Part shown: one piece after another, positions 1 to 5,570 of the stretch | Layout: every line of letters begins with the position of its first letter | How positions within the stretch are numbered: the first letter of the stretch is position 1 | Origin: CASQEL01 sp036655975 | GTDB lineage: Bacteria > Desulfobacterota > Desulfovibrionia > Desulfovibrionales > Desulfovibrionaceae | Reading direction: 5' to 3' | Length of the DNA stretch: 6,925 nucleotides | Assembly: GCA_036655975.1 (NCBI GenBank) | Contig: JAVVPD010000110.1 | Location: 1-6,925 of the forward strand | Program-made: the position numbers and the translations under genes | The notes under the pieces: model-generated | Told to the model about the DNA's origin: nothing | Database searches by the model: none | Seen by the model: only the letters and a program-made list of their open reading frames with translations

Positions 1-743
1 GCGAACACTTTAACCTGAACCTCAAATTTGTGCAGGCCCAAGAGCGCTTTTTGTCCAAACTTACGGGCGTAAGCGACCCAGAAAAAAAGCGGAAAATCAT
101 TGGGCATACCTTTATCGAAGTCTTTGATGAAGAAGCCAAAGCCTTGGGCACGGTAGATTTTCTGGCACAGGGGACTTTGTATCCCGACGTTATTGAATCT
201 ATTTCGCATAAGGGGCCCAGCGCTGTTATTAAAAGCCACCACAATGTGGGCGGCCTCCCCGATACCATGAAATTAAAGCTTATCGAGCCTTTGCGCGAAC
301 TCTTTAAGGACGAAGTTCGTAAAGTGGCGGCCGAGCTTGGCTTGCCAGACTTCATCGTGTGGCGGCATCCCTTCCCCGGCCCCGGCCTCGCCATCCGCGT
401 GATAGGCGAAATTACCGAGGAACGCTTGGAAATTTTGCGCCGCGCCGACAAAATTGTGCAGACAGAGTTGAAAGATTCCGGCTGGTACCGCAAGGTCTGG
501 CAGGGTTTTGCCGTACTGCTTCCGCTGAAAACTGTGGGTGTTATGGGCGACGGGCGTACCTACGAACACGTTATTGCCCTGCGTGTGGTAGACAGCGTGG
601 ACGCTATGACCGCCGATTGGGTACGCTTGCCATCAGAAGTGCTTGAGCGTATATCTAGCCGCATCATCAATGAAGTAAAGGGCGTAAACAGGGTTGTTTA
701 CGACATTTCCTCCAAACCCCCGAGCACTATCGAGTGGGAATAA
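1..743 (+). CDS. guaA: GMP synthase (glutamine-hydrolysing), C-terminal half, 5' truncated
   Basis: This enzyme makes GMP from XMP, ATP and glutamine in the cytoplasm, the last step of de novo guanine nucleotide synthesis. The reading frame is open from the window edge (first full codon at 3), so the gene begins outside; the GTG at 30 is an internal Val codon, not a start. About 246 codons are present, against roughly 525 residues for the E. coli enzyme, so the glutaminase domain and the SGGVDS loop are missing here. What remains matches the end of the ATP-pyrophosphatase domain and the dimerisation domain: DPEKKRKIIG, LAQGTLYPDVIES, KSHHNVGGLP, HPFPGPGLAIRV, VGVMGDGRTYE and the C-terminal KPPSTIEWE, which is near-universal in GuaA. 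tatB starts 4 nt after the TAA at 741-743, so the two are co-transcribed. Identification is very secure. Confidence 0.97.
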   Translation, partial: EHFNLNLKFVQAQERFLSKLTGVSDPEKKRKIIGHTFIEVFDEEAKALGTVDFLAQGTLYPDVIESISHKGPSAVIKSHHNVGGLPDTMKLKLIEPLRELFKDEVRKVAAELGLPDFIVWRHPFPGPGLAIRVIGEITEERLEILRRADKIVQTELKDSGWYRKVWQGFAVLLPLKTVGVMGDGRTYEHVIALRVVDSVDAMTADWVRLPSEVLERISSRIINEVKGVNRVVYDISSKPPSTIEWE

Positions 744-747
744 ATAT

Positions 748-1246
748 ATGTTTGGAATCGGTAGCACAGAATTATTGGTAATTTTTGTCGTGGCCCTCAT
801 TGTGTTGGGCCCCAAAAGTATCCCCCAAATTGCGAAAACCCTTGGCAAAGCCATGGGTGAATTCAAGCGTGTTTCTACAGAATTTCAGCGGACTATGAAC
901 GCTGAAGTGGAAAATGAAGAACACGAAAAGCGCAAAAAAGAAGCCGAAGAAGAATTATTCGGCAAAAATAAGNNNNNNNNNNCCTGCCAGTCCTGCCGCC
1001 CCCCAAACGGCAAACGCGGAGCATACCACCGATCCCGTACCCGCTACAGCCCAAACGGTTTCTGCGCCGAACCCGACAGAAGCTGCGGCGGACAGTTCCC
1101 GTGTGCAGCAGGCAGAGGCTTTTGCCCCAGACAGCCCCCTAGCGCAGGCTGTTGCCAAGGCTGAGGCCGAAGCGGCTGCCAAGGTTGCTACCCCCCAAAT
1201 GTCTGTAAACACAGCGCAAGTTGCCGCCCCCAAGGTTGAGGCATGA
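748..1246 (+). CDS. tatB: Sec-independent translocase subunit TatB, interrupted by a 10-N assembly gap
   Basis: TatB works with TatC to receive folded proteins bearing twin-arginine signal peptides at the inner membrane. The start ATG at 748 follows the guaA stop by 4 nt, with a weak GGGA site inside the guaA end. Residues 1-22 (MFGIGSTELLVIFVVALIVLGP) carry the single N-terminal membrane helix and the Gly-Pro hinge at 21-22. An amphipathic helix follows (to about residue 52), then a charged Glu/Lys stretch ending at residue 75. The Ns occupy 973-982. Directly after them the sensible frame starts at 983: an 87-codon Ala/Pro/Glu-rich tail ending at TGA 1244-1246. The frames before and after the placeholder disagree, but would join if the true gap were a multiple of three. 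Downstream, tatC overlaps by ATGA. TatB is preferred over TatA from the long tail and operon position; this family split is not always clean. Confidence 0.85.
973..982. other. Assembly gap placeholder (10 Ns) inside tatB
   Basis: Ten consecutive Ns replace unknown sequence. The TatB frame reaches the gap at a codon boundary (972/973), and the plausible continuation begins at a codon boundary at 983. The real missing length is therefore probably a multiple of three rather than 10. The gap sits at the switch from a Lys/Glu-rich to an Ala/Pro-rich coding stretch, a low-complexity setting where short-read assemblies often break. Confidence 0.95.
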
Positions 1247-2322
1247 GCATAGCCCCGAAGCCGCCCCATGAGGATTCTGGCGCTGCAGACTTCGGCTCAC
1301 TGTGTGGAGATTCAGAAGCCGGCTGGAATGGACAGGAGATGAACCCCGAGCGCGGTGAGGCTTCTGCGGCGGCGGAACCTTCCGGGTCTGAAGGGGATTC
1401 CCCACCCGCTGCAACAAATGACGCGTGTGCTCACGGCGATTCTGGTGCGGCTAACACCGAAAGGCAGGGAGAATCTGCTCCCGCTCCAGACAACAGCCCC
1501 GTACGCGCAGGCACAACAGCTCCGGCAACAGCCGCCCCCGCCGCCAAGGACAGCCCCCCCGAAACCAAGGCCATGACCCTGATGGATCACCTGAACGAAT
1601 TGCGCGTACGCTTGGTTCGTTCTGCTATTGCCATCACCTTGGCCTTTATGGCTTGCTATAGCTGGTCAGAAGAAATTTTTGGGCAATTGATGCGTCCTTT
1701 GATCAAAGCCTTGCCCCCCAATTCCAAATTGATTTTTACCGCGCTGCCCGAAGCGTTTTTTGTCTATATGCAAGTAGGCTTGGTGGCGGCGCTTTTTCTG
1801 GCAAGTCCCTATCTTTTTTATCAGATATGGGGATTTATCGCTCCCGGTCTGTATGATGAAGAAAAAAAACACGCCATTCCGCTCGCCCTGTTCTCAGCCT
1901 TTTTTTTCCTCTTGGGCGCGGTCTTCTGTTACTTGGTGGTTTTCCCCTTCTCCTTTACCTTTTTCATGGGTTTTGCCACCGATGATATTATCCCCATGCC
2001 CTCCCTCAGCGAATATTTGGGCTTTGCCCTCAAAATGCTGATCGCTTTCGGCTTAATATTTGAAATGCCCTTGTTTACCTTCTTTCTTTCGCGCATGGGT
2101 ATTGTCACTGCCGCCGCCATGCGCCGGGTACGGCGTTATGCTATTCTGGCAATTTTCATTGTGGCGGCCATATTGACCCCCCCAGATGTCATGTCCCAAA
2201 TGCTGATGGCTATCCCCATGCTGCTGCTTTACGAACTCAGCATTTTTATCGCGGTTGCTTTCGGCAAAAAACCCAAGGCGGAACAAGAAAAACCTGAAGA
2301 ACATTCTGAGCCTGCCACATAA
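1243..2322 (+). CDS. tatC: Sec-independent translocase subunit TatC with a long low-complexity N-terminal extension
   Basis: TatC is the multi-spanning inner-membrane receptor for twin-arginine signal peptides. The 359-residue frame starts at an ATG overlapping the tatB stop (ATGA, 1243-1246). The family core begins only near residue 111 (MTLMDHLNELRVRL) and contains HLNELR at 116-121, YQIWGFIAPGLY at 193-204, VVFPFSF at 232-238, FEMP at 273-276 (E274 matches the conserved periplasmic-half Glu) and LTPPDVMSQ at 311-319. Six membrane helices can be placed at about 123-140, 171-195, 211-237, 261-283, 299-314 and 319-340, with a charged tail after them. Residues 1-110 are Ala/Ser/Pro/Gly-rich, with no helix or motif I recognise; E. 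coli TatC (about 258 residues) has no such segment. An alternative start at 1573 would give a normal-length TatC but leave over 300 nt of non-coding DNA in a compact operon and has a poorly spaced ribosome binding site, so I kept 1243. Confidence 0.95.
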   Translation: MSIAPKPPHEDSGAADFGSLCGDSEAGWNGQEMNPERGEASAAAEPSGSEGDSPPAATNDACAHGDSGAANTERQGESAPAPDNSPVRAGTTAPATAAPAAKDSPPETKAMTLMDHLNELRVRLVRSAIAITLAFMACYSWSEEIFGQLMRPLIKALPPNSKLIFTALPEAFFVYMQVGLVAALFLASPYLFYQIWGFIAPGLYDEEKKHAIPLALFSAFFFLLGAVFCYLVVFPFSFTFFMGFATDDIIPMPSLSEYLGFALKMLIAFGLIFEMPLFTFFLSRMGIVTAAAMRRVRRYAILAIFIVAAILTPPDVMSQMLMAIPMLLLYELSIFIAVAFGKKPKAEQEKPEEHSEPAT

Positions 2323-2350
2323 CCTGTGTACGTGTTTTTGAGGACCCGTC

Positions 2351-2971
2351 ATGATGCCACAAGCTCCTTGCCCTAGTCCCCTTGCTTCCCGCTGTGCCCA
2401 AGTCCAGCGCAACTCCAAAGAGACGGACATTACGCTCTCCTTGGCGCTCAACAGCACAATTCCCAGTGAAATTTCTACGGGTTTCGGGCTGCTGGATCAT
2501 ATGCTGACCCTGACCGCCTTTTGGGCGGGAATCCATCTGAAGGTGCAGTGCACGGGCGATCTACACATTGACGCTCACCATTCTGCTGAAGATGTAGCCC
2601 TGTGTTTGGGACAAGCCTTACGGCAAGCCCTTGGTGAGGCTGTGGGCATTGCCCGCGTGGGCCACGGACGAGTGCCCATGGACGAAGCTTTGACCGATGT
2701 TACCATGGATATTTCTGGACGACCGTGGCTGGAATGGCGCGGTGACGAATTGCTCCCCCCCGTCATGGGCGGACAAGAACGTGACATATGGCGTGAATTT
2801 TATAAAACGTTTGCCGCAACGGCGCGTTGCAACCTGCACATATCTTTTTTGTACGGCAAAAACGGACACCATCTGCTCGAATCCCTTGCCAAGGGTTTAG
2901 GGCTTGCTTTAGCTCAAGCCGTGCAAATTTCTGGCAATACTGTGCGTAGCACGAAGGGAGGCCTTGACTAA
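2351..2971 (+). CDS. hisB: Imidazoleglycerol-phosphate dehydratase (HisB, monofunctional)
   Basis: This Mn-dependent enzyme dehydrates imidazole glycerol phosphate to imidazole acetol phosphate in histidine synthesis. The 206-residue protein is the dehydratase alone, without the phosphatase domain fused to it in E. coli. Seen in order: LLDHML (47-52), GDLHIDAHHSAED (69-81, first HHxxE metal site H76/H77/E80), PMDEAL (109-114), SGRPWLEW (122-129), NLHI with H163, YGKNGHH with the second HHxxE (H173/H174/E177) and the phosphate-binding RSTKG near the end (199-203). One oddity: the usual His of HMLxxxxxH is Trp58 here (HMLTLTAFW). The start has a good TGAGGA site at 2339-2344, 6 nt upstream; a second ATG follows at once, so Met1 or Met2 could initiate. 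The stop overlaps the next start by one base (TAATG). Confidence 0.96.
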   Translation: MMPQAPCPSPLASRCAQVQRNSKETDITLSLALNSTIPSEISTGFGLLDHMLTLTAFWAGIHLKVQCTGDLHIDAHHSAEDVALCLGQALRQALGEAVGIARVGHGRVPMDEALTDVTMDISGRPWLEWRGDELLPPVMGGQERDIWREFYKTFAATARCNLHISFLYGKNGHHLLESLAKGLGLALAQAVQISGNTVRSTKGGLD

Positions 2972-3618
2972 TGACCACCACATCCAAAATCCTTTTCTAC
3001 AGCTTTCTTGCCTGCACACTGCTGCTTGCAGCCTGCCAAAAACGCGCGGCCCCGCGTGTTACAAGCGCGCCCGCCTATCACCAAAAAATTGGCGTGGTGG
3101 GCTTTACACAACCCACCACCACCAGCCAATTGATTCGCGGCAGTCTGCCAGAAAAACAAGGCCGCATCGCCCCTGATACTCTCGTAGCCTTAGATCGTAT
3201 GCTCCATACTGACCTAGCCACAACCAAACGCCTGTATACCTTTATTCCCGTGAATCATGTGCCGAATTCCACCTCCTATCACGAATCCGGTCGCCCTCAG
3301 GGGCTGGCGTATTGGACACAGTTCGCTGAAGGGCAAGACATTGATCTGCTGCTCGTACCACAAATTATTAACTGGCACCAACGGCAAGGCTCCAGTGCCG
3401 GAGTGACCGAGCCCGCCCACGTGCGTGCGGAATTTTATCTGATTAACGTCAAGACCGGACAAATTGTCAAATTTACCACCTTTGAAGAAAAACAGGCCGG
3501 ACTTGTGGACAATATGCTCGGCGTAGGCGACTTTTTAAAACGTAAAGGCGCATGGGTAACCGCCGAAGAGCTGACTCAGGAAGCTATTCGCGCCACTATC
3601 AAGGAGCTTGGCCTGTGA
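2971..3618 (+). CDS. Small lipoprotein, probable CsgG/PelC/TolB-N-like fold, function unknown
   Basis: I do not recognise this 215-residue protein by name. It has a Lys-containing n-region, a hydrophobic stretch (about residues 7-20) and a lipobox LAAC (19-22), so it should be cleaved before Cys22 and lipidated. Gln23 at +2 is not the Asp retention signal, which fits the outer membrane. The mature part shows a strand KIGVVGFTQP (39-48), a helix around 68-85 ending in LYTFIP, a strand DLLLVPQIINW (125-135), a strand pair AEFYLINVKTGQIVKF (153-168) and a C-terminal helix (199-213). This order of elements resembles the small alpha/beta domain of CsgG, PelC and TolB N-termini, assigned by pattern only. 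Its start overlaps the hisB stop (AAGGGAGG site at 2954-2961) and its stop overlaps hisA, so it is firmly in the operon. No cysteines remain in the mature chain besides Cys22. Confidence 0.85.
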   Translation: MTTTSKILFYSFLACTLLLAACQKRAAPRVTSAPAYHQKIGVVGFTQPTTTSQLIRGSLPEKQGRIAPDTLVALDRMLHTDLATTKRLYTFIPVNHVPNSTSYHESGRPQGLAYWTQFAEGQDIDLLLVPQIINWHQRQGSSAGVTEPAHVRAEFYLINVKTGQIVKFTTFEEKQAGLVDNMLGVGDFLKRKGAWVTAEELTQEAIRATIKELGL

Positions 3619-4346
3619 TCATCTTTCCCGCTGTAGATATTCAGGGGGGCAAAGCCGTGCGCCTCAAGCAGGGACGCGCCGATGAGAGTACCGTTTTTGC
3701 CCACAACCCCGTAGCCGCTGCCCTTGCGTGGCAGCAAGCGGGGGCCCGTTGGCTGCATGTTGTAGACCTTGACGGCGCTTTTGACGGCACCCCCACCAAC
3801 CGAACACTCGTGGGACAAATCTGCGCGGCGCTGTCCATTCCCGTGCAGCTTGGCGGGGGTGTCCGCGATGCCAAAGTTGCTGCCGCCTATATAGATGCGG
3901 GCGTTGAACGCCTGATTATTGGCACCATGGCCTTAGAACACCCTGAAGCCTTTGCCGAGCTGTGCGCCCTCTTTCCCGGTCGCATCGGTGTTTCCCTTGA
4001 CGCCGACAATGGCAAACTCAAAACCAAGGGGTGGCTTGCCGACTCCGGCCTGAGTGTTGAGCAAGTGCTGCCCCGCCTGATCCAAAGCGGTGCCGCCTTT
4101 GTTATTTATACGGATATCGCCCGCGACGGCATGCAAAGCGGTGTCAACGTGCAGGCACTTGAAAAGCTTGCGCTTGCCTGCCCCGTGCCCGTTATTGCCG
4201 CTGGCGGCGTTGCCAGCCTTGATGATGTAAAAAACCTCTATCCCCTGACCAAAACAACCCGTCTGCAAGGGGCTATCAGTGGGCGGGCCCTGTACGAAGG
4301 CGGCCTCAAACTTGCCGAAGCCCAAGCCTGGATCGACGCGCAATAA
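3615..4346 (+). CDS. hisA: Phosphoribosylformimino-AICAR phosphate isomerase (HisA)
   Basis: HisA isomerises ProFAR to PRFAR (an Amadori rearrangement) in histidine synthesis. The protein starts at GTG 3615, giving MIIFPAVDIQGG and 243 residues, the normal family length. An AAGGAG site lies at 3601-3606, and the GTG overlaps the lipoprotein stop as GTGA. An ATG at 3552 would add 21 residues unlike any HisA N-terminus. The TIM-barrel landmarks are present: catalytic acids D8 (PAVD) and D129 (SLDAD), VVDLDGA (49-55), QLGGGVR (78-84), IIGTMA (101-106), YTDIARDGM (165-173), AAGGVAS (195-201) and ISGRALYEG (221-229). The two GG phosphate-binding loops distinguish this fold half and half. It is the last gene of the operon; hisB is two genes upstream. 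The remaining his genes are not in this window. Confidence 0.97.
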   Translation: MIIFPAVDIQGGKAVRLKQGRADESTVFAHNPVAAALAWQQAGARWLHVVDLDGAFDGTPTNRTLVGQICAALSIPVQLGGGVRDAKVAAAYIDAGVERLIIGTMALEHPEAFAELCALFPGRIGVSLDADNGKLKTKGWLADSGLSVEQVLPRLIQSGAAFVIYTDIARDGMQSGVNVQALEKLALACPVPVIAAGGVASLDDVKNLYPLTKTTRLQGAISGRALYEGGLKLAEAQAWIDAQ

Positions 4347-4395
4347 GCATAACGGAGGAGGAAGCCACCACGGCGCCTCTTCCGTACCCTTATGC
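4347..4395 (+). terminator. Long hairpin after hisA, possible operon terminator without a strong U-tract
   Basis: An inverted repeat starts right after the hisA stop. GCATAA (4347-4352) pairs with TTATGC (4390-4395); ACGGA with TCCGT (4381-4385), the two outer stems sharing A4352; GGAGG (4357-4361) with CCTCT (4376-4380, one G-U pair); and GCC (4364-4366) with GGC (4372-4374), around a loop ACCAC. The position suits transcription termination or mRNA 3' end protection. The following bases (ATTTACACTT) are only weakly T-rich, so a Rho-independent terminator is not certain. Confidence 0.45.
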
Positions 4396-4453
4396 ATTTA
4401 CACTTGAAATACGCTTATTTCTTCTTCCATGCGTCATGCGGATTCTGCACACA

Positions 4454-4473
4454 AAATTTCCCCCCAGAAATTT
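4454..4473. repeat. Perfect 7-bp inverted repeat with a C-rich loop
   Basis: AAATTTC (4454-4460) and GAAATTT (4467-4473) are perfect reverse complements separated by CCCCCA. The repeat lies between hisA and the candidate promoter of the SMR pair. It could be a protein-binding operator or chance; nothing else supports a role. Confidence 0.3.
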
Positions 4474-4544
4474 GATGGTACATTCCGCGAGTTTTTGCGG
4501 CGTACGGGCGCAAATAGCCACCTTATACGCATTGTACGCGCGCC

Positions 4545-4573
4545 TTGCCAGACGAAAATTTAATGGTTATACG
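4545..4573 (+). promoter_or_regulatory. Candidate sigma-70 type promoter for the SMR gene pair
   Basis: TTGCCA (4545-4550; 5 of 6 to TTGACA) and TATACG (4568-4573; 4 of 6 to TATAAT) are separated by exactly 17 nt. Transcription would begin near 4580, leaving a leader of about 165 nt before the first SMR start, which contains the hairpins listed next. It is the best-spaced pair I found in this gap; the call is from consensus only. Confidence 0.4.
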
Positions 4574-4615
4574 TACCGCATGACATATCCATTCAGCCAT
4601 TCTTTCTTTTCTTCT

Positions 4616-4739
4616 GAAGAACGCTACTGGCGTTCTTCCCTCTAAGCTGCCCTTGCTTTAGGCAGCCCCTTGCCTATATCTATGGGGCACTGCTTGTTAC
4701 TATTTTTATATACCCGTATCAGCGCCTTGTGCGCGGGAG
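4616..4739 (+). promoter_or_regulatory. Structured 5' leader upstream of the SMR pair, candidate cis-regulatory RNA
   Basis: Four stems can be drawn in a row. (1) GAAGAACGC 4616-4624 with GCGTTCTTC 4630-4638, a perfect 9-bp stem with loop TACTG. (2) GCTGCC 4646-4651 with GGCAGC 4661-4666. (3) GCCCC 4665-4669 with GGGGC 4684-4688, sharing two bases with stem 2 so the two compete at their junction. (4) GCGC 4722-4725 with GCGC 4731-4734, extended over a bulge by CCC 4713-4715 with GGG 4735-4737, which would cover the ribosome binding site GGGAG (4735-4739). No stem is followed by a T-run. The layout suggests control of translation initiation. It does not match the guanidine riboswitch consensuses as I know them. 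Whether it is one folded unit is inference. Confidence 0.4.
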
Positions 4740-4745
4740 TCTGTT

Positions 4746-5117
4746 ATGTCGTCTGTTGTACGATCCTATCATTGGCTGTACCTGCTGGGAGCCATTATTT
4801 TTGAAGTTATCGGAACCACGGTCATGAAGGTATCACAAAGCTGGTCTATCCCCCATGCCATTCCTTTAGGAATTATCGCCATGCTCGCCTTGATCGCCCT
4901 CTCCTATTATCTATTATCCCTCGCTACTATCCGCCTGCCAGTGGGGGTGGCCTTCGCGTGTTGGGAAGGCGTGGGGCTGAGTCTTATCACCCTTGTCAGT
5001 GTACTCATATTGGGTGAGCATATGAACATGCAACGCTTCGCCGCCCTGTGCGCCGTTTTGAGCGGGGTTATGCTTATTCACCACGGCACCGAAGCCCATT
5101 CCGCCGCAAAAGCCTAA
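4746..5117 (+). CDS. SMR family transporter subunit, MdtJ-like
   Basis: A 123-residue protein with four membrane helices (about 10-28, 36-59, 65-88, 95-112), the size and layout of small multidrug resistance transporters, which act as dimers driven by protons. Helix 1 reads LLGAIIFEVIGTTVMKVS; E20 is the membrane Glu equivalent to E14 of EmrE and E15 of MdtJ. FACWEGVG (70-77), with Glu after the Trp, is typical of MdtJ rather than EmrE (WSGVG). Compared with residues recalled as important for spermidine export by E. coli MdtJ, W5, E15, Y45 and E82 have matches (W10, E20, Y54, E91), while Y4 and Y61 are His9 and Phe70. The ATG has GGGAG 6 nt upstream. The partner subunit follows 90 nt later. 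The substrate is not established; a polyamine or cation is a family-based guess. Confidence 0.9.
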   Translation: MSSVVRSYHWLYLLGAIIFEVIGTTVMKVSQSWSIPHAIPLGIIAMLALIALSYYLLSLATIRLPVGVAFACWEGVGLSLITLVSVLILGEHMNMQRFAALCAVLSGVMLIHHGTEAHSAAKA

Positions 5118-5207
5118 CGATAGGAATTCATGTTACAAAAGTCCCTCTCCCGCTGCAACATGGAGAGCTATCAACAGACTTTGTGCACTTTACACGAGGA
5201 ATTATCT
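5118..5207 (+). other. 90-nt spacer between the two SMR genes, with an in-frame upstream ATG
   Basis: ATG 5130 is in frame with the second SMR gene and would add 26 mostly polar residues (MLQKSLSRC...). It is preceded by TAGGA only 4 nt upstream. The spacer also holds a 6-bp inverted repeat, CTCTCC 5145-5150 with GGAGAG 5162-5167. I prefer the start at 5208 because it gives the family length. The extra segment could be an N-terminal extension, a leader or untranslated. Confidence 0.5.
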
Positions 5208-5546
5208 ATGGATACGATATATGCGTTTATTAATTGGTATGTGCTGGCAGTATTGCTGTCTGCCTTGCTAGACACGGCAGCTAACTTATTGCTGGCCCGT
5301 TCGGAAGGGTTCAAGCGGAAAATATTAGGATTTTCGGCTCTCGCCATGGTGGGGCTGGCTTTTGTGGTCTTGTCATTTTCGGTGCGGGGACTGGATTTGG
5401 CGGTGGCCTATGCCATGTGGGGGGGATTTGGCATTTTGGGCACATCCCTCGGCGGTTGGCTGCTGTTCGGTCAGCGTATTAAAACCAGCGGGTGGGCGGG
5501 CATAGTCCTGCTCATCGGGGGTATGACAATGCTCCACGCCAGCTAG
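5208..5546 (+). CDS. SMR family transporter subunit, MdtI-like, with Asp at the membrane carboxylate
   Basis: This 112-residue four-helix protein aligns along its length with E. coli MdtI (109 residues). Shared features are SEGFKRKILG (32-41, like SDGFRRKIFG), GLDLAVAYAMWGGFGI (61-76), GWLLFGQR (83-90) and a GWAGIVLLIGGM helix 4. Residues recalled as needed in MdtI have counterparts: D60, W68 and W81 are D63, W71 and W84. The essential helix-1 Glu (E19 of MdtI) is Asp22 here, four residues before the conserved Asn26, and the Lys after this helix is lost. The start ATG 5208 has GAGGA at 5196-5200, 7 nt upstream. It presumably forms a heterodimer with the preceding gene product in the inner membrane. 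The gene ends 24 nt from the converging permease gene. Confidence 0.9.
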   Translation: MDTIYAFINWYVLAVLLSALLDTAANLLLARSEGFKRKILGFSALAMVGLAFVVLSFSVRGLDLAVAYAMWGGFGILGTSLGGWLLFGQRIKTSGWAGIVLLIGGMTMLHAS

Positions 5547-5551
5547 GCTCA

Positions 5552-5564
5552 TGGCGCCGCGCCA
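5552..5564. repeat. Short inverted repeat between converging genes
   Basis: TGGCG (5552-5556) and CGCCA (5560-5564) flank CCG in the 24-nt gap between the SMR pair and the minus-strand permease. It could form a small GC-rich hairpin on either transcript. There is no T-run on either side, so I do not call a terminator. Confidence 0.25.
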
Positions 5565-5570
5565 CGGGCA

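Noticed and set aside
694..747. Upstream in-frame ATG for tatB at 694
   Set aside because: It lies inside guaA and adds unrelated residues. ATG 748 starts the family motif MFGIGSTELL directly.
2053..2457. Minus-strand open frame of 134 codons opposite tatC and hisB
   Set aside because: It spans the junction of two real genes on the other strand and shows no domain pattern.
3552..3614. Longer HisA starting at ATG 3552
   Set aside because: The extra 21 residues are the lipoprotein coding sequence read in another frame. GTG 3615 gives the classic MIIFPAVDIQGG start with a good ribosome binding site.
3933..4397. Minus-strand open frame of 154 codons opposite hisA
   Set aside because: It is antisense to a securely identified gene, with no ribosome binding site or family resemblance; long antisense frames are expected from the codon bias here.
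4616..4638. Intrinsic terminator at the perfect 9-bp hairpin
   Set aside because: No T-run follows on either strand; CCTCTAAG follows on plus and a purine-rich stretch on minus.
4436..4645. 69-codon open frame on the plus strand between hisA and the SMR pair
   Set aside because: The product has no recognisable pattern, the frame has no good ribosome binding site, and it runs through the candidate promoter and the perfect 9-bp hairpin.
4616..4745. Guanidine riboswitch (ykkC, mini-ykkC or ykkC-III) before the SMR pair
   Set aside because: The hairpin loops are TACTG, CTTGCTTTA and CTTGT; there is no pair of ACGR-loop hairpins and no conserved ykkC core as I know it. The downstream proteins also resemble MdtJI rather than guanidine exporters.
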